Positions 17,024 through 23,610 of a DNA stretch of 64,000 bases are shown here, piece after piece (the stretch's first letter is position 1; each line of letters opens with the position of its first letter). The stretch covers positions 16,082 through 80,081 of the forward strand of contig CACVAY010000112.1 in NCBI GenBank assembly GCA_902727985.1, given 5' to 3'. Source of the DNA: an uncultured Thiotrichaceae bacterium (GTDB lineage: Bacteria > Pseudomonadota > Gammaproteobacteria > Thiotrichales > Thiotrichaceae). A model generated the notes under the pieces. That model was not told where the DNA came from. It saw nothing but the letters and a program-made list of their open reading frames with translations, and did no database searches. The position numbers and the translations under genes were made by a program.

Positions 17024-19375
17024 ATGCCACAAAATGTGACAAGCGCCGACAAAAAACGTATGGCGCAAGAGGCCCGGACACGGGCCGCACTAAAAAAGCA
17101 GAGCGGAGGTGGCAGGTCTCGTACAAGACCTGCAAGACCAAATGGTAGCGCGGCAGCGAGTGCCAGTTCTGATGTAACGATGACAGCCAATGCTCCTGCG
17201 AATGGCGCACCTTCTCAAGATATCTCAGCAGCTAATACGTTAAGTGCTGAGATGTTGAAGGGGGCCGTTGATCAATTTGAGACTGCTGATGAAAACGTAG
17301 CAGACGAATTGTGTGAAATGGTTGTTACCAACCCTGCAGCGTTAGGGTCGTTAACACCTGCTATTCGTAGGCTCTGTCGTAATCGCCGCAAAGTCATTTC
17401 CTCGAGAGGGAAAGTCGGTGTGATGAAAACGCGTAATGCATCGGGTACTTCTAGTAACGCGATGCTAGCGAATGCATTACTTGATGATGATGCGGGTTCG
17501 AGAGATTTTGCAAAGAGCCGACGTTCTGCTATCAGCAGGATGGGGCGAGGCAATAAGCCGAAAAGTCGGCCAAGTCGGCCTCAGCGTCCAAAAGTAGCGC
17601 CGCCTAAAGTTGAGGTTGGAACAACGCTATCCGGTGGTTCTGTTACAGGGACGCAGGTTGAACGTATTGAGAACGTTACAGGTAACGAGCAAGGAATATG
17701 TCGTTCGGTAACGGGTACTGAGTACATTGGTACTGAACAATTCTCCAACTTTTGTGATACCACTCCAGAGAAACCAACGCCGAAGGTTGGCGCAAGTCTT
17801 ACGGTTTCAGGTGGGGCAGTTTCTGGCACAGAAATCGGACGTTCTGTAAAGATGACAGGTGATGAGCAAGGTTCATGTCAGGCGGTTACTGGTTCTGAAT
17901 ACCTTGGCGCTGAACGGTTTGCTGATTTTTGTGACAACAAGGGCTTAACTCAGCCAGCTAATAAAGTTGTTGCAGGAACTAGCCAGAAGCAAGGTATCTC
18001 GATTACTGGTGCTGACGAAGCCAGGCAGAATGCTACAACGGGGATGGAAATTGGTGCTGATAGACCTATTACAGGTTCTCAGTACACAGAAGTCTCTAAG
18101 GATTTGTCGAGTTACTCATCTGGTCGTTCTAATTTGCCAAGCAAAATGGAGCGCCCTGAAGCACCTGGTGGATCAGGTGTTACTGGTGATGAATACAGTT
18201 CCTATGATGAGATTACTGGCTCAGATTATTCGTTCAATTCTCCGTCATTTTCTTATAGCAGAGCATCAAGTGAAGCTGCGCAAGTGCCGAGCAAAGTAGG
18301 TGTTGATGCCTCATGTTCGGGACAACGTATTACAGGCAACTTGGTCGATCGTTCTGAGAAAGTTACGGGTAATGAACATGGTTCTGATCGACATTTGACA
18401 GGTTCTCAGTACGGCCGTAATAGCTGTGCACAGCCTTCAAAGGTTTCATCGACCCATGCTTTCGCGGGTGGTCGGTTGACTGGTAACAGGGTAGAACATG
18501 ACCCAAAAATCAACGGTGATGGGATCAGCGGGTGTCAACCTGTCACCGGAACGGAGCTACATGGTTTAGAGCAATTAGCTGACCATTGTTCCAGCACCCA
18601 AGTGCCTGTTTCAGCAGGGTTCGATAATACGCCACCGATGGTGCCGCCACAACCAGCAGTAGAGCCTCATGCGCATGATTTTGCACAGGCGATACCGCAA
18701 CAGTTTGTGCAGCCAACAGTGGCGCATGTCCAGCCCCAGAACGCAGTGCCAGCAGCTGCTCCTCAGGGTGCATGCTGCAACCAATGTGCAGCGAGACAGT
18801 TAGCGGAACAGGCCGGTTTGTTACATGGTCACCAGCATCCGCAAGCTCAACCAGCCATGATGCAAGAGCCGCAAGCTCAGCATTATGTGCAACAAAATGT
18901 GGGGATGGTCACAGGCCCAAATAACATGGGCTTGGGAGTGGTTTCAGGTGTGCCTGAAGCACATTATCCACAACACGCTGTACAAACCACGGCAAATGTT
19001 CCTGTCTATCAGACGCAGACAGCGCAATTTGCACAACAGCATGCATATCCTAACCCTAACGGGCAGGTGCAGCCTGTTGAACAAGCCCATGATCCCTTTT
19101 CTCATCGAGTTACAGGAGAAGGTCGTGATGATGGTTTGCCCATAACAGGTGATAACTGGGCGCGTGGTGATCAGGTAACTGGCACAGAAGGGCGTTGGTC
19201 GCAAGGCCGCAACCCTACGCTACAAGTGGACTCCAGAATGAATGTTCCGGGAGCGCATTTAAACAAAGGGATGGATCGTCCTCAAGCAGTAGAGCCTATT
19301 GCTCCAATAACCGGGAGTAGCGGTAATACTGAGTCAGGTGCACAGGTGACGGTATCGGGCGGAGCCCGAGGATAG
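17024..19375 (+). CDS. csoS2: Carboxysome scaffold protein CsoS2
   Basis: A 783-residue largely disordered scaffold that links RuBisCO to the shell. The N-terminal region (1-190) is basic with helical R/K motifs (RTRAALKKQ; SRRSAISRMGRG) that bind RuBisCO. The middle (about 195-520) holds roughly six M-type repeats built on VTG/ITG triplets with paired Cys (for example VTGNEQG...VTGTEYIG); the third and fourth are degenerate. Residues about 525-690 form a Gln/Pro/His/Ala-rich stretch with a CCNQC motif, which I do not recognise in canonical CsoS2. The C-terminus (VTGEG...ITGD...VTGTEG, then APITGSSGNTESGAQVTVSGGARG) is the conserved shell-binding peptide. An internal -1 frameshift signal at 18502-18548 would give a short form of about 498 residues. 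Confidence 0.95.
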   Translation: MPQNVTSADKKRMAQEARTRAALKKQSGGGRSRTRPARPNGSAAASASSDVTMTANAPANGAPSQDISAANTLSAEMLKGAVDQFETADENVADELCEMVVTNPAALGSLTPAIRRLCRNRRKVISSRGKVGVMKTRNASGTSSNAMLANALLDDDAGSRDFAKSRRSAISRMGRGNKPKSRPSRPQRPKVAPPKVEVGTTLSGGSVTGTQVERIENVTGNEQGICRSVTGTEYIGTEQFSNFCDTTPEKPTPKVGASLTVSGGAVSGTEIGRSVKMTGDEQGSCQAVTGSEYLGAERFADFCDNKGLTQPANKVVAGTSQKQGISITGADEARQNATTGMEIGADRPITGSQYTEVSKDLSSYSSGRSNLPSKMERPEAPGGSGVTGDEYSSYDEITGSDYSFNSPSFSYSRASSEAAQVPSKVGVDASCSGQRITGNLVDRSEKVTGNEHGSDRHLTGSQYGRNSCAQPSKVSSTHAFAGGRLTGNRVEHDPKINGDGISGCQPVTGTELHGLEQLADHCSSTQVPVSAGFDNTPPMVPPQPAVEPHAHDFAQAIPQQFVQPTVAHVQPQNAVPAAAPQGACCNQCAARQLAEQAGLLHGHQHPQAQPAMMQEPQAQHYVQQNVGMVTGPNNMGLGVVSGVPEAHYPQHAVQTTANVPVYQTQTAQFAQQHAYPNPNGQVQPVEQAHDPFSHRVTGEGRDDGLPITGDNWARGDQVTGTEGRWSQGRNPTLQVDSRMNVPGAHLNKGMDRPQAVEPIAPITGSSGNTESGAQVTVSGGARG
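18502..18548 (+). promoter_or_regulatory. Candidate programmed -1 ribosomal frameshift signal in csoS2
   Basis: The heptamer C CCA AAA (18502-18508) is in the X XXY YYZ register of csoS2 (codons 493-495). After a 5-base spacer, 18514-18523 can pair with 18539-18548 in a 10-bp stem (CGGTGATGGG with CCTGTCACCG, two G-U pairs) around a 15-base loop. A -1 slip adds Asn-Gln-Arg and meets TGA at 18517-18519, ending the protein after about 498 residues. Short and long CsoS2 forms made by -1 frameshifting are known from Halothiobacillus. Confidence 0.65.
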
Positions 19376-19395
19376 AAGGTTAAGAGGATTAGTTT

Positions 19396-20988
19396 ATGAA
19401 TACACGAAATGCATACGCTATTCGAGCGGCAAAAATGCAAAACAGTCGAACGACGAGAAGTCGTAGGGTTGCTACTGCATCGGCGCCAGCTGGATTAGCG
19501 CTTGCAAACGCAGATTCTACTCCTGTTCCTCTAGAAGAGGCTGCTGCAGCATTGTCTACTCAATCTTGTAGCAGTCTTCCTCCTCGTCATACCAGGCATC
19601 CGTTAACGGATGGATACATGAATGCGCGCTTGGCGCATTGTGAAGAGTCAGTGAATGGCCGCTTCGACGCGATCATTCCTGCATTAAGAGCCATAGCAGA
19701 TCGTCCCTATGGTAGTGGCTACGACAATGACGTGCAGAAAATTGCAAGTCAGTATCTTGGCTATAAATTACCTCAATCCAGTCTGGAGTACGCTTGGATT
19801 GAAGGCCCCAATATGAAGAAGCTGTATGGGCATTGTGCCTTTACAGCACTACAAAAGTCGGTGGAGCAATTCACTGATGATTTGAAAAATCAAGTAGAGA
19901 CTGTTCAGGATACCCGTAATTTCTTTTTAGATTGTGGTTATCACGCGGTTGACATCAGTCCTTGTTCCGATGGTCGCTTGAAAGGACTCATGCGCTACAT
20001 CTTGAGGCTGCCCTTATCATCATTTACGCGTCGAAAAGCATACGCAGGTGCATTATTTGATGTTGAAACCGATGTGAAACATTGGGCAGATACCGAATTA
20101 AAACGTTTTCGTGAGGGTGTACCTTCAACAGTTGATTCAGGAACACGCTACCTGAAAATAGCGGTATATCATTTCAGTACCAGTATGCCAACGCATGAAG
20201 GATGTGCAGCTCACGGAAGTAATGATAAACAAGCGATTGGTGCGGCAATAGAACGCCTTGAGCAGTTTAAAGAAGCTATCGAAAACTCCTTTTGCTGTGG
20301 GGCAACGACCGATATTTTACTAATTGGCGTTGATACCGATAACGATTCGATTCGTGTTCATACCCCTGACTCAACCGGCAAGATAAATGCTTATCGTTAT
20401 GTTGATAATGCTGAATTATATGCCTCAACAGTTAGTCTTACAGAAGATGATGGTCGCATTAGTGTTCACGAAACCATTAGAAACTCTTGCATGCAGGATG
20501 GGTGGGCGAAAGCAGACGGTGAGCCTCATGAGGGCATGCGTCGTCTTATAGCAAACTTATTAATAAACAATCTTTCGCAGATTGATTATGTTTCAGACCT
20601 CTACGGTGGTGTCTATTCCGATATTGGCCATGGCGAAAAATATATCAGCGTGGGGGACGGCATTGAAGAAGTACAGATGCGCAACCTCGCTTATTACGCT
20701 CACCTCCACACATTGGAAGAAGGTGTGGCTGACATGGATGTTGGTATTAAGATCTTGACTGGCTTGAATGTGAAACACGGTTTGCCGATTCCTATCGCCA
20801 TTCATTATCGCTATGACGCCAAAGTACCTAGCGCACGTGAACGTGTGATTGAAAAAGCGCAGCGTGTAAAAGCGGCTATCCAGAAGCGTTATGCGGACTT
20901 GGATAAAGAAGATTTCCTAGCTTTTCAGTTAACCATACAAGATCGTCCAACAGGTAGTGAGTTCGAGCTTGTGGAGAGCGCGTTATGA
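19396..20988 (+). CDS. csoSCA: Carboxysomal carbonic anhydrase CsoSCA
   Basis: Converts bicarbonate to CO2 inside the carboxysome. The 530-residue protein has the features of the epsilon (beta-derived) class. Cys190, His259 and Cys270 match the zinc ligands of the characterised enzyme with the same 11-residue His-Cys spacing, and Asp192/Arg194 in CSDGR form the catalytic pair. The first 55 residues are basic and disordered, a region that binds RuBisCO in known CsoSCA. The stop overlaps the csoS4A start (ATGA), indicating translational coupling. The start ATG at 19396 follows a GAGGATTAG ribosome binding site, 20 bases after csoS2. Confidence 0.96.
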   Translation: MNTRNAYAIRAAKMQNSRTTRSRRVATASAPAGLALANADSTPVPLEEAAAALSTQSCSSLPPRHTRHPLTDGYMNARLAHCEESVNGRFDAIIPALRAIADRPYGSGYDNDVQKIASQYLGYKLPQSSLEYAWIEGPNMKKLYGHCAFTALQKSVEQFTDDLKNQVETVQDTRNFFLDCGYHAVDISPCSDGRLKGLMRYILRLPLSSFTRRKAYAGALFDVETDVKHWADTELKRFREGVPSTVDSGTRYLKIAVYHFSTSMPTHEGCAAHGSNDKQAIGAAIERLEQFKEAIENSFCCGATTDILLIGVDTDNDSIRVHTPDSTGKINAYRYVDNAELYASTVSLTEDDGRISVHETIRNSCMQDGWAKADGEPHEGMRRLIANLLINNLSQIDYVSDLYGGVYSDIGHGEKYISVGDGIEEVQMRNLAYYAHLHTLEEGVADMDVGIKILTGLNVKHGLPIPIAIHYRYDAKVPSARERVIEKAQRVKAAIQKRYADLDKEDFLAFQLTIQDRPTGSEFELVESAL

Positions 20989-21236
20989 GAATTATGAAAG
21001 TCGAAAAGACGCTTGTTTCTACCAACCGCGTCGCTGAACTAGGGCATAGACCACTTTTAGTGGTTAAAGATAAAGAAGATGGTACGCCATTAGTCGCTGT
21101 TGATTCTATTGGCTGTGTTGTAGGTGATTGGGTTATTTGCGTAGGTTCTTCGGCAGCGCGTGAAGCGGCAGGGTCGAAGTCTTACCCATCTGATTTAACG
21201 ATTATCGGCATCATTGATCACTGGGAAAAAGTTTAA
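20985..21236 (+). CDS. csoS4A: Carboxysome vertex protein CsoS4A
   Basis: An 83-residue member of the CcmL/EutN (BMC-P) family, whose pentamers close the icosahedral vertices of the shell. The N-terminus MRIMKVEKTLVSTNRVAELGHRPLLVV and the C-terminus LTIIGIIDHW are family hallmarks. The ATG overlaps the csoSCA stop by four bases, and csoS4B starts two bases after its stop. Confidence 0.96.
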   Translation: MRIMKVEKTLVSTNRVAELGHRPLLVVKDKEDGTPLVAVDSIGCVVGDWVICVGSSAAREAAGSKSYPSDLTIIGIIDHWEKV

Positions 21237-21238
21237 GC

Positions 21239-21493
21239 ATGGAAATCATGCGTGTTCAGTCTGATTTAGTGACGACCAGAAGAGTTCCTGGACTCAAACA
21301 GATGTCTTTGAGAGTCCTTGTTGATTTAAAAGGAAATCTCAGCGTTGGATGTGACCCAGTTGGCGTCCCTGTAGGGAAGTGGGTATTTACAGCAAGTGGT
21401 TCTGCTGCAAGATTTGCATGCGGTGACCCTGATGTACAAACAGATCTGACGATCGCGGGAATCATTGATCATTGGGATCCGTCAGAGTCGTAG
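21239..21493 (+). CDS. csoS4B: Carboxysome vertex protein CsoS4B
   Basis: An 84-residue BMC-P paralogue of CsoS4A, with MEIMRVQSDLVTTRRVPGLKQMSLRVLVD at the start and LTIAGIIDHWD at the end. It forms pentameric vertices. Vertex proteins are needed at low copy, and the gene follows csoS4A by two bases with almost no ribosome binding site, consistent with coupled low-level translation. An 86-base gap separates it from the highly translated csoS1 genes. Confidence 0.96.
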   Translation: MEIMRVQSDLVTTRRVPGLKQMSLRVLVDLKGNLSVGCDPVGVPVGKWVFTASGSAARFACGDPDVQTDLTIAGIIDHWDPSES

Positions 21494-21579
21494 TTAAAAG
21501 AATTATTTTATCGGTTGCTAACGTAATAAGAACGAAGCAGCCACTGTTTTAAAACGTATTAATAGTAAGGAGAAATACA

Positions 21580-21873
21580 ATGGCAGAAGTAACAGGTATT
21601 GCCTTGGGAATGATTGAAACACGTGGGCTAGTTCCTGCGATCGAAGCTGCTGATGCCATGACTAAGGCCGCAGAAGTTAAGCTAATTGGACGTCAGTTCG
21701 TTGGTGGTGGTTACGTAACAGTTTTAGTACGTGGTGAGACAGGTGCAGTCAACGCAGCAGTTCGTGCTGGTGCAGATGCATGTGAGCGTGTTGGTGACGG
21801 TATTGTTGCTGCGCATATTATCGCTCGCGTACATTCGGAAGTTGAATCTATTTTGCCAGCTGGCATTGAATAG
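21580..21873 (+). CDS. csoS1: Carboxysome shell hexamer protein CsoS1 (copy 1)
   Basis: A 97-residue single-BMC-domain protein, the main hexameric tile of the shell facets. GIALGMIETRGLVPAIEAADAMTKAAEV and GGGYVTVLVRGETGAVNAAVRAGADA are the BMC signature. Ribosome binding site AAGGAG. The three tandem csoS1 genes encode nearly identical proteins that differ mainly in residues 3-5 and at the C-terminal tail, which here ends LPAGIE. Confidence 0.97.
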   Translation: MAEVTGIALGMIETRGLVPAIEAADAMTKAAEVKLIGRQFVGGGYVTVLVRGETGAVNAAVRAGADACERVGDGIVAAHIIARVHSEVESILPAGIE

Positions 21874-21904
21874 TATTTTTTAAAGTTGAAATGAGGATTT
21901 AAAA

Positions 21905-22222
21905 ATGGCTGAAGCTACAGGAATAGCCCTAGGAATGATTGAAACACGCGGTCTGGTACCTGCTATAGAAGCAGCTGATGCCATGACAAAAGCTGCTGAG
22001 GTTCGTCTAGTTGGTCGCCAGTTTGTTGGTGGTGGTTATGTAACGATTTTGGTTCGTGGTGAGACAGGTGCGGTAAACGCAGCGGTACGTGCAGGCGCAG
22101 ATGCATGTGAACGTGTTGGAGATGGTATTGTTGCTGCACACATTATCGCTCGTGTTCACTCAGAAGTGGAAAGTATTCTACCGAAGGCTGGTGAAGCTGC
22201 TGAACAAGCAACTATTGGTTAA
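21905..22222 (+). CDS. csoS1: Carboxysome shell hexamer protein CsoS1 (copy 2, extended tail)
   Basis: A 105-residue BMC protein nearly identical to its neighbours, but with a longer C-terminal tail (PKAGEAAEQATIG), resembling CsoS1B, which also carries an extension. It has Arg-Leu-Val where the other copies have Lys-Leu-Ile near residue 33. It is separated by 31 bases from copy 1 and 28 bases from copy 3. Confidence 0.97.
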   Translation: MAEATGIALGMIETRGLVPAIEAADAMTKAAEVRLVGRQFVGGGYVTILVRGETGAVNAAVRAGADACERVGDGIVAAHIIARVHSEVESILPKAGEAAEQATIG

Positions 22223-22250
22223 TTAATAAATATTTTAAGGAGATAAAACA

Positions 22251-22547
22251 ATGGCAAACGTATCAGGTATTGCATTGGGAATGATCGAAACACGCGGCTT
22301 GGTCCCTGCGATTGAAGCTGCAGACGCAATGACTAAGGCAGCAGAAGTAAAGCTGATTGGTCGTCAATTTGTAGGCGGCGGTTATGTCACTGTCTTGGTA
22401 CGTGGTGAAACAGGTGCGGTAAATGCTGCTGTTCGCGCCGGTGCTGATGCGTGTGAACGTGTAGGTGACGGTATCGTTGCTGCTCACATTATCGCTCGTG
22501 TACATTCTGAGGTTGAAAGCATTCTGCCTACTTCAATAGAAGATTAA
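22251..22547 (+). CDS. csoS1: Carboxysome shell hexamer protein CsoS1 (copy 3)
   Basis: A 98-residue BMC shell protein starting MANVSGIALGM and ending LPTSIED. The DNA differs from copy 1 mostly at synonymous positions, so the copies are old duplicates kept by selection on the protein rather than recent duplications. Ribosome binding site AAGGAGAT. It is followed by 215 non-coding bases with three hairpins. Confidence 0.97.
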   Translation: MANVSGIALGMIETRGLVPAIEAADAMTKAAEVKLIGRQFVGGGYVTVLVRGETGAVNAAVRAGADACERVGDGIVAAHIIARVHSEVESILPTSIED

Positions 22548-22548
22548 T

Positions 22549-22748
22549 TCTACCCAGTGCTTTTGGGTAGTGTTCTTGCTTATTAATACACCAGCTTTTC
22601 AAATGCTTTGCCATAGTGATTGATATTTGGGCGTATAAATTACAAGGTAACGACATTGCCTTAAAACGGGAGTCTATGTGACGTAGGCTCCCATCTTATT
22701 TACCATCCTGCTGAGTTTAGGATGGATTTCTAAGACTGGCAGAAATCC
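22549..22748 (+). other. Hairpin-rich spacer between csoS1 and acRAF
   Basis: Three stems: CTACCC/GGGTAG at about 22550-22570; GGGAGTCTA/TAGGCTCCC at 22668-22692; and GGATTTCT/AGAAATCC at 22724-22748, the last ending a few bases before the acRAF ribosome binding site. None has a convincing T-run. They may protect the abundant csoS1 mRNA and limit downstream expression by partial termination or processing. Confidence 0.5.
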
Positions 22749-22762
22749 TAAAGGAGATTGAT

Positions 22763-23053
22763 ATGGCTGATTCAAGTGATTTGACAGATTGGAGGATTGA
22801 TAACAAACCTCCAGTGATGACAAAACGGTATGAATTTGAGTCTTACGATAAGACGCGTCTTTTCGTCAATGCGCTCGCAGACTTATCAGAAAATACCGGG
22901 TATTTTCCAAATCTGACTTTTAGCCAGACCCAAGCTACTGTAACTATTTTTACAGATGAGCCAAAGCTCGGAGATAAAGAATTTGATTTTGCTTTAGATA
23001 CAGACAAGATTGGTTCGCAATACAGCAAGATCTCTGTAAGTAATTATGACTAA
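22763..23053 (+). CDS. acRAF: Carboxysomal RuBisCO assembly factor, pterin dehydratase-like (acRAF)
   Basis: A 96-residue protein of the pterin-4a-carbinolamine dehydratase fold, found in nearly all alpha-carboxysome operons and acting as a form IA RuBisCO chaperone. The segment TKRYEFESYDKTRLFVNALADLSENTGYFPNLTFSQTQATVTIF shows the PCD-like helix and strand, but the catalytic His-His pair of true dehydratases is absent (FPNLTF occupies that place), as expected for acRAF. Ribosome binding site AAGGAGAT. Its position after csoS1 supports the assignment. Confidence 0.9.
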   Translation: MADSSDLTDWRIDNKPPVMTKRYEFESYDKTRLFVNALADLSENTGYFPNLTFSQTQATVTIFTDEPKLGDKEFDFALDTDKIGSQYSKISVSNYD

Positions 23054-23124
23054 TTCGAATTTCAGAGGCGCAAAGTTTATGCTTTATAAGGCGTCTTATT
23101 AGCACTTTTGGGACTTTAAGTAAT

Positions 23125-23550
23125 ATGAAAAAAACTACAACGACTAAGACAGAGAAAAAAGCTGTCGCCAGTAAAGCCTCTGTTGAAAAAAAAGAAACAG
23201 CGACAACTGTCAGCGCCAAAAGTGCACCTAAATCTACTGCTGCAAAGCCGAAAGCAGAAAAGGCAAAACCTGCTGCTAAGGCTAAGCCAAAAGTAGCTGC
23301 AACGAAAAAGAAAGAATCGGCAGCTAAAGCAAAGCCAGCTGCAACTAAAGCGAAGCCAAAGGTTACCGCTAGCAAAACAAAACCCACTGCAAAAAAAGCT
23401 ACACCTAAAAAGAAGCTGCCAACCAAACCTGCAAAATCACAGAAGCAGAAAGTCATTGATATGGCGGCAAACCAAACTGGACAAGATGTACCAGATTTGA
23501 ATTCAGATAGTAATTATCCAGTACATCCAAGCCGTATTTGGCCTGATTGA
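23125..23550 (+). CDS. Lysine/alanine-rich disordered protein with McdB-like C-terminal tail
   Basis: A 141-residue protein. Residues 1-112 are almost entirely Lys, Ala, Thr, Pro and Ser in AKPKA-like repeats, resembling histone H1 or AlgP tails and strongly positive, so nucleoid binding is plausible. The last 25 residues change character: acidic and polar, ending YPVHPSRIWPD with the only Trp of the protein. A lone Trp close to the C-terminus is described for the carboxysome-positioning protein McdB, whose gene often sits at this place in alpha-carboxysome operons after mcdA. No mcdA/parA gene is present here. It could be an McdB variant that tethers carboxysomes directly to DNA, but that is inference. 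GTG or other starts are unlikely given MKKTT. Confidence 0.45.
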   Translation: MKKTTTTKTEKKAVASKASVEKKETATTVSAKSAPKSTAAKPKAEKAKPAAKAKPKVAATKKKESAAKAKPAATKAKPKVTASKTKPTAKKATPKKKLPTKPAKSQKQKVIDMAANQTGQDVPDLNSDSNYPVHPSRIWPD

Positions 23551-23578
23551 TATCGGTTACCTCACAGAAACCGATATC
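23549..23578 (+). other. Hairpin before cbbO
   Basis: A perfect 10-bp inverted repeat (GATATCGGTT / AACCGATATC) with a 10-base loop, overlapping the stop of the Lys-rich gene and ending 32 bases before cbbO. There is no T-run, so mRNA stability or processing is more likely than termination. Confidence 0.6.
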
Positions 23579-23610
23579 ACCCAAACTGCTCTGCGAACTA
23601 AGGATGAATA

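Noticed and set aside
17024..17110. Slippery-looking A-run near the csoS2 start
   Set aside because: It is not in the correct X XXY YYZ register and has no stem at the proper spacing, unlike the site at 18502.
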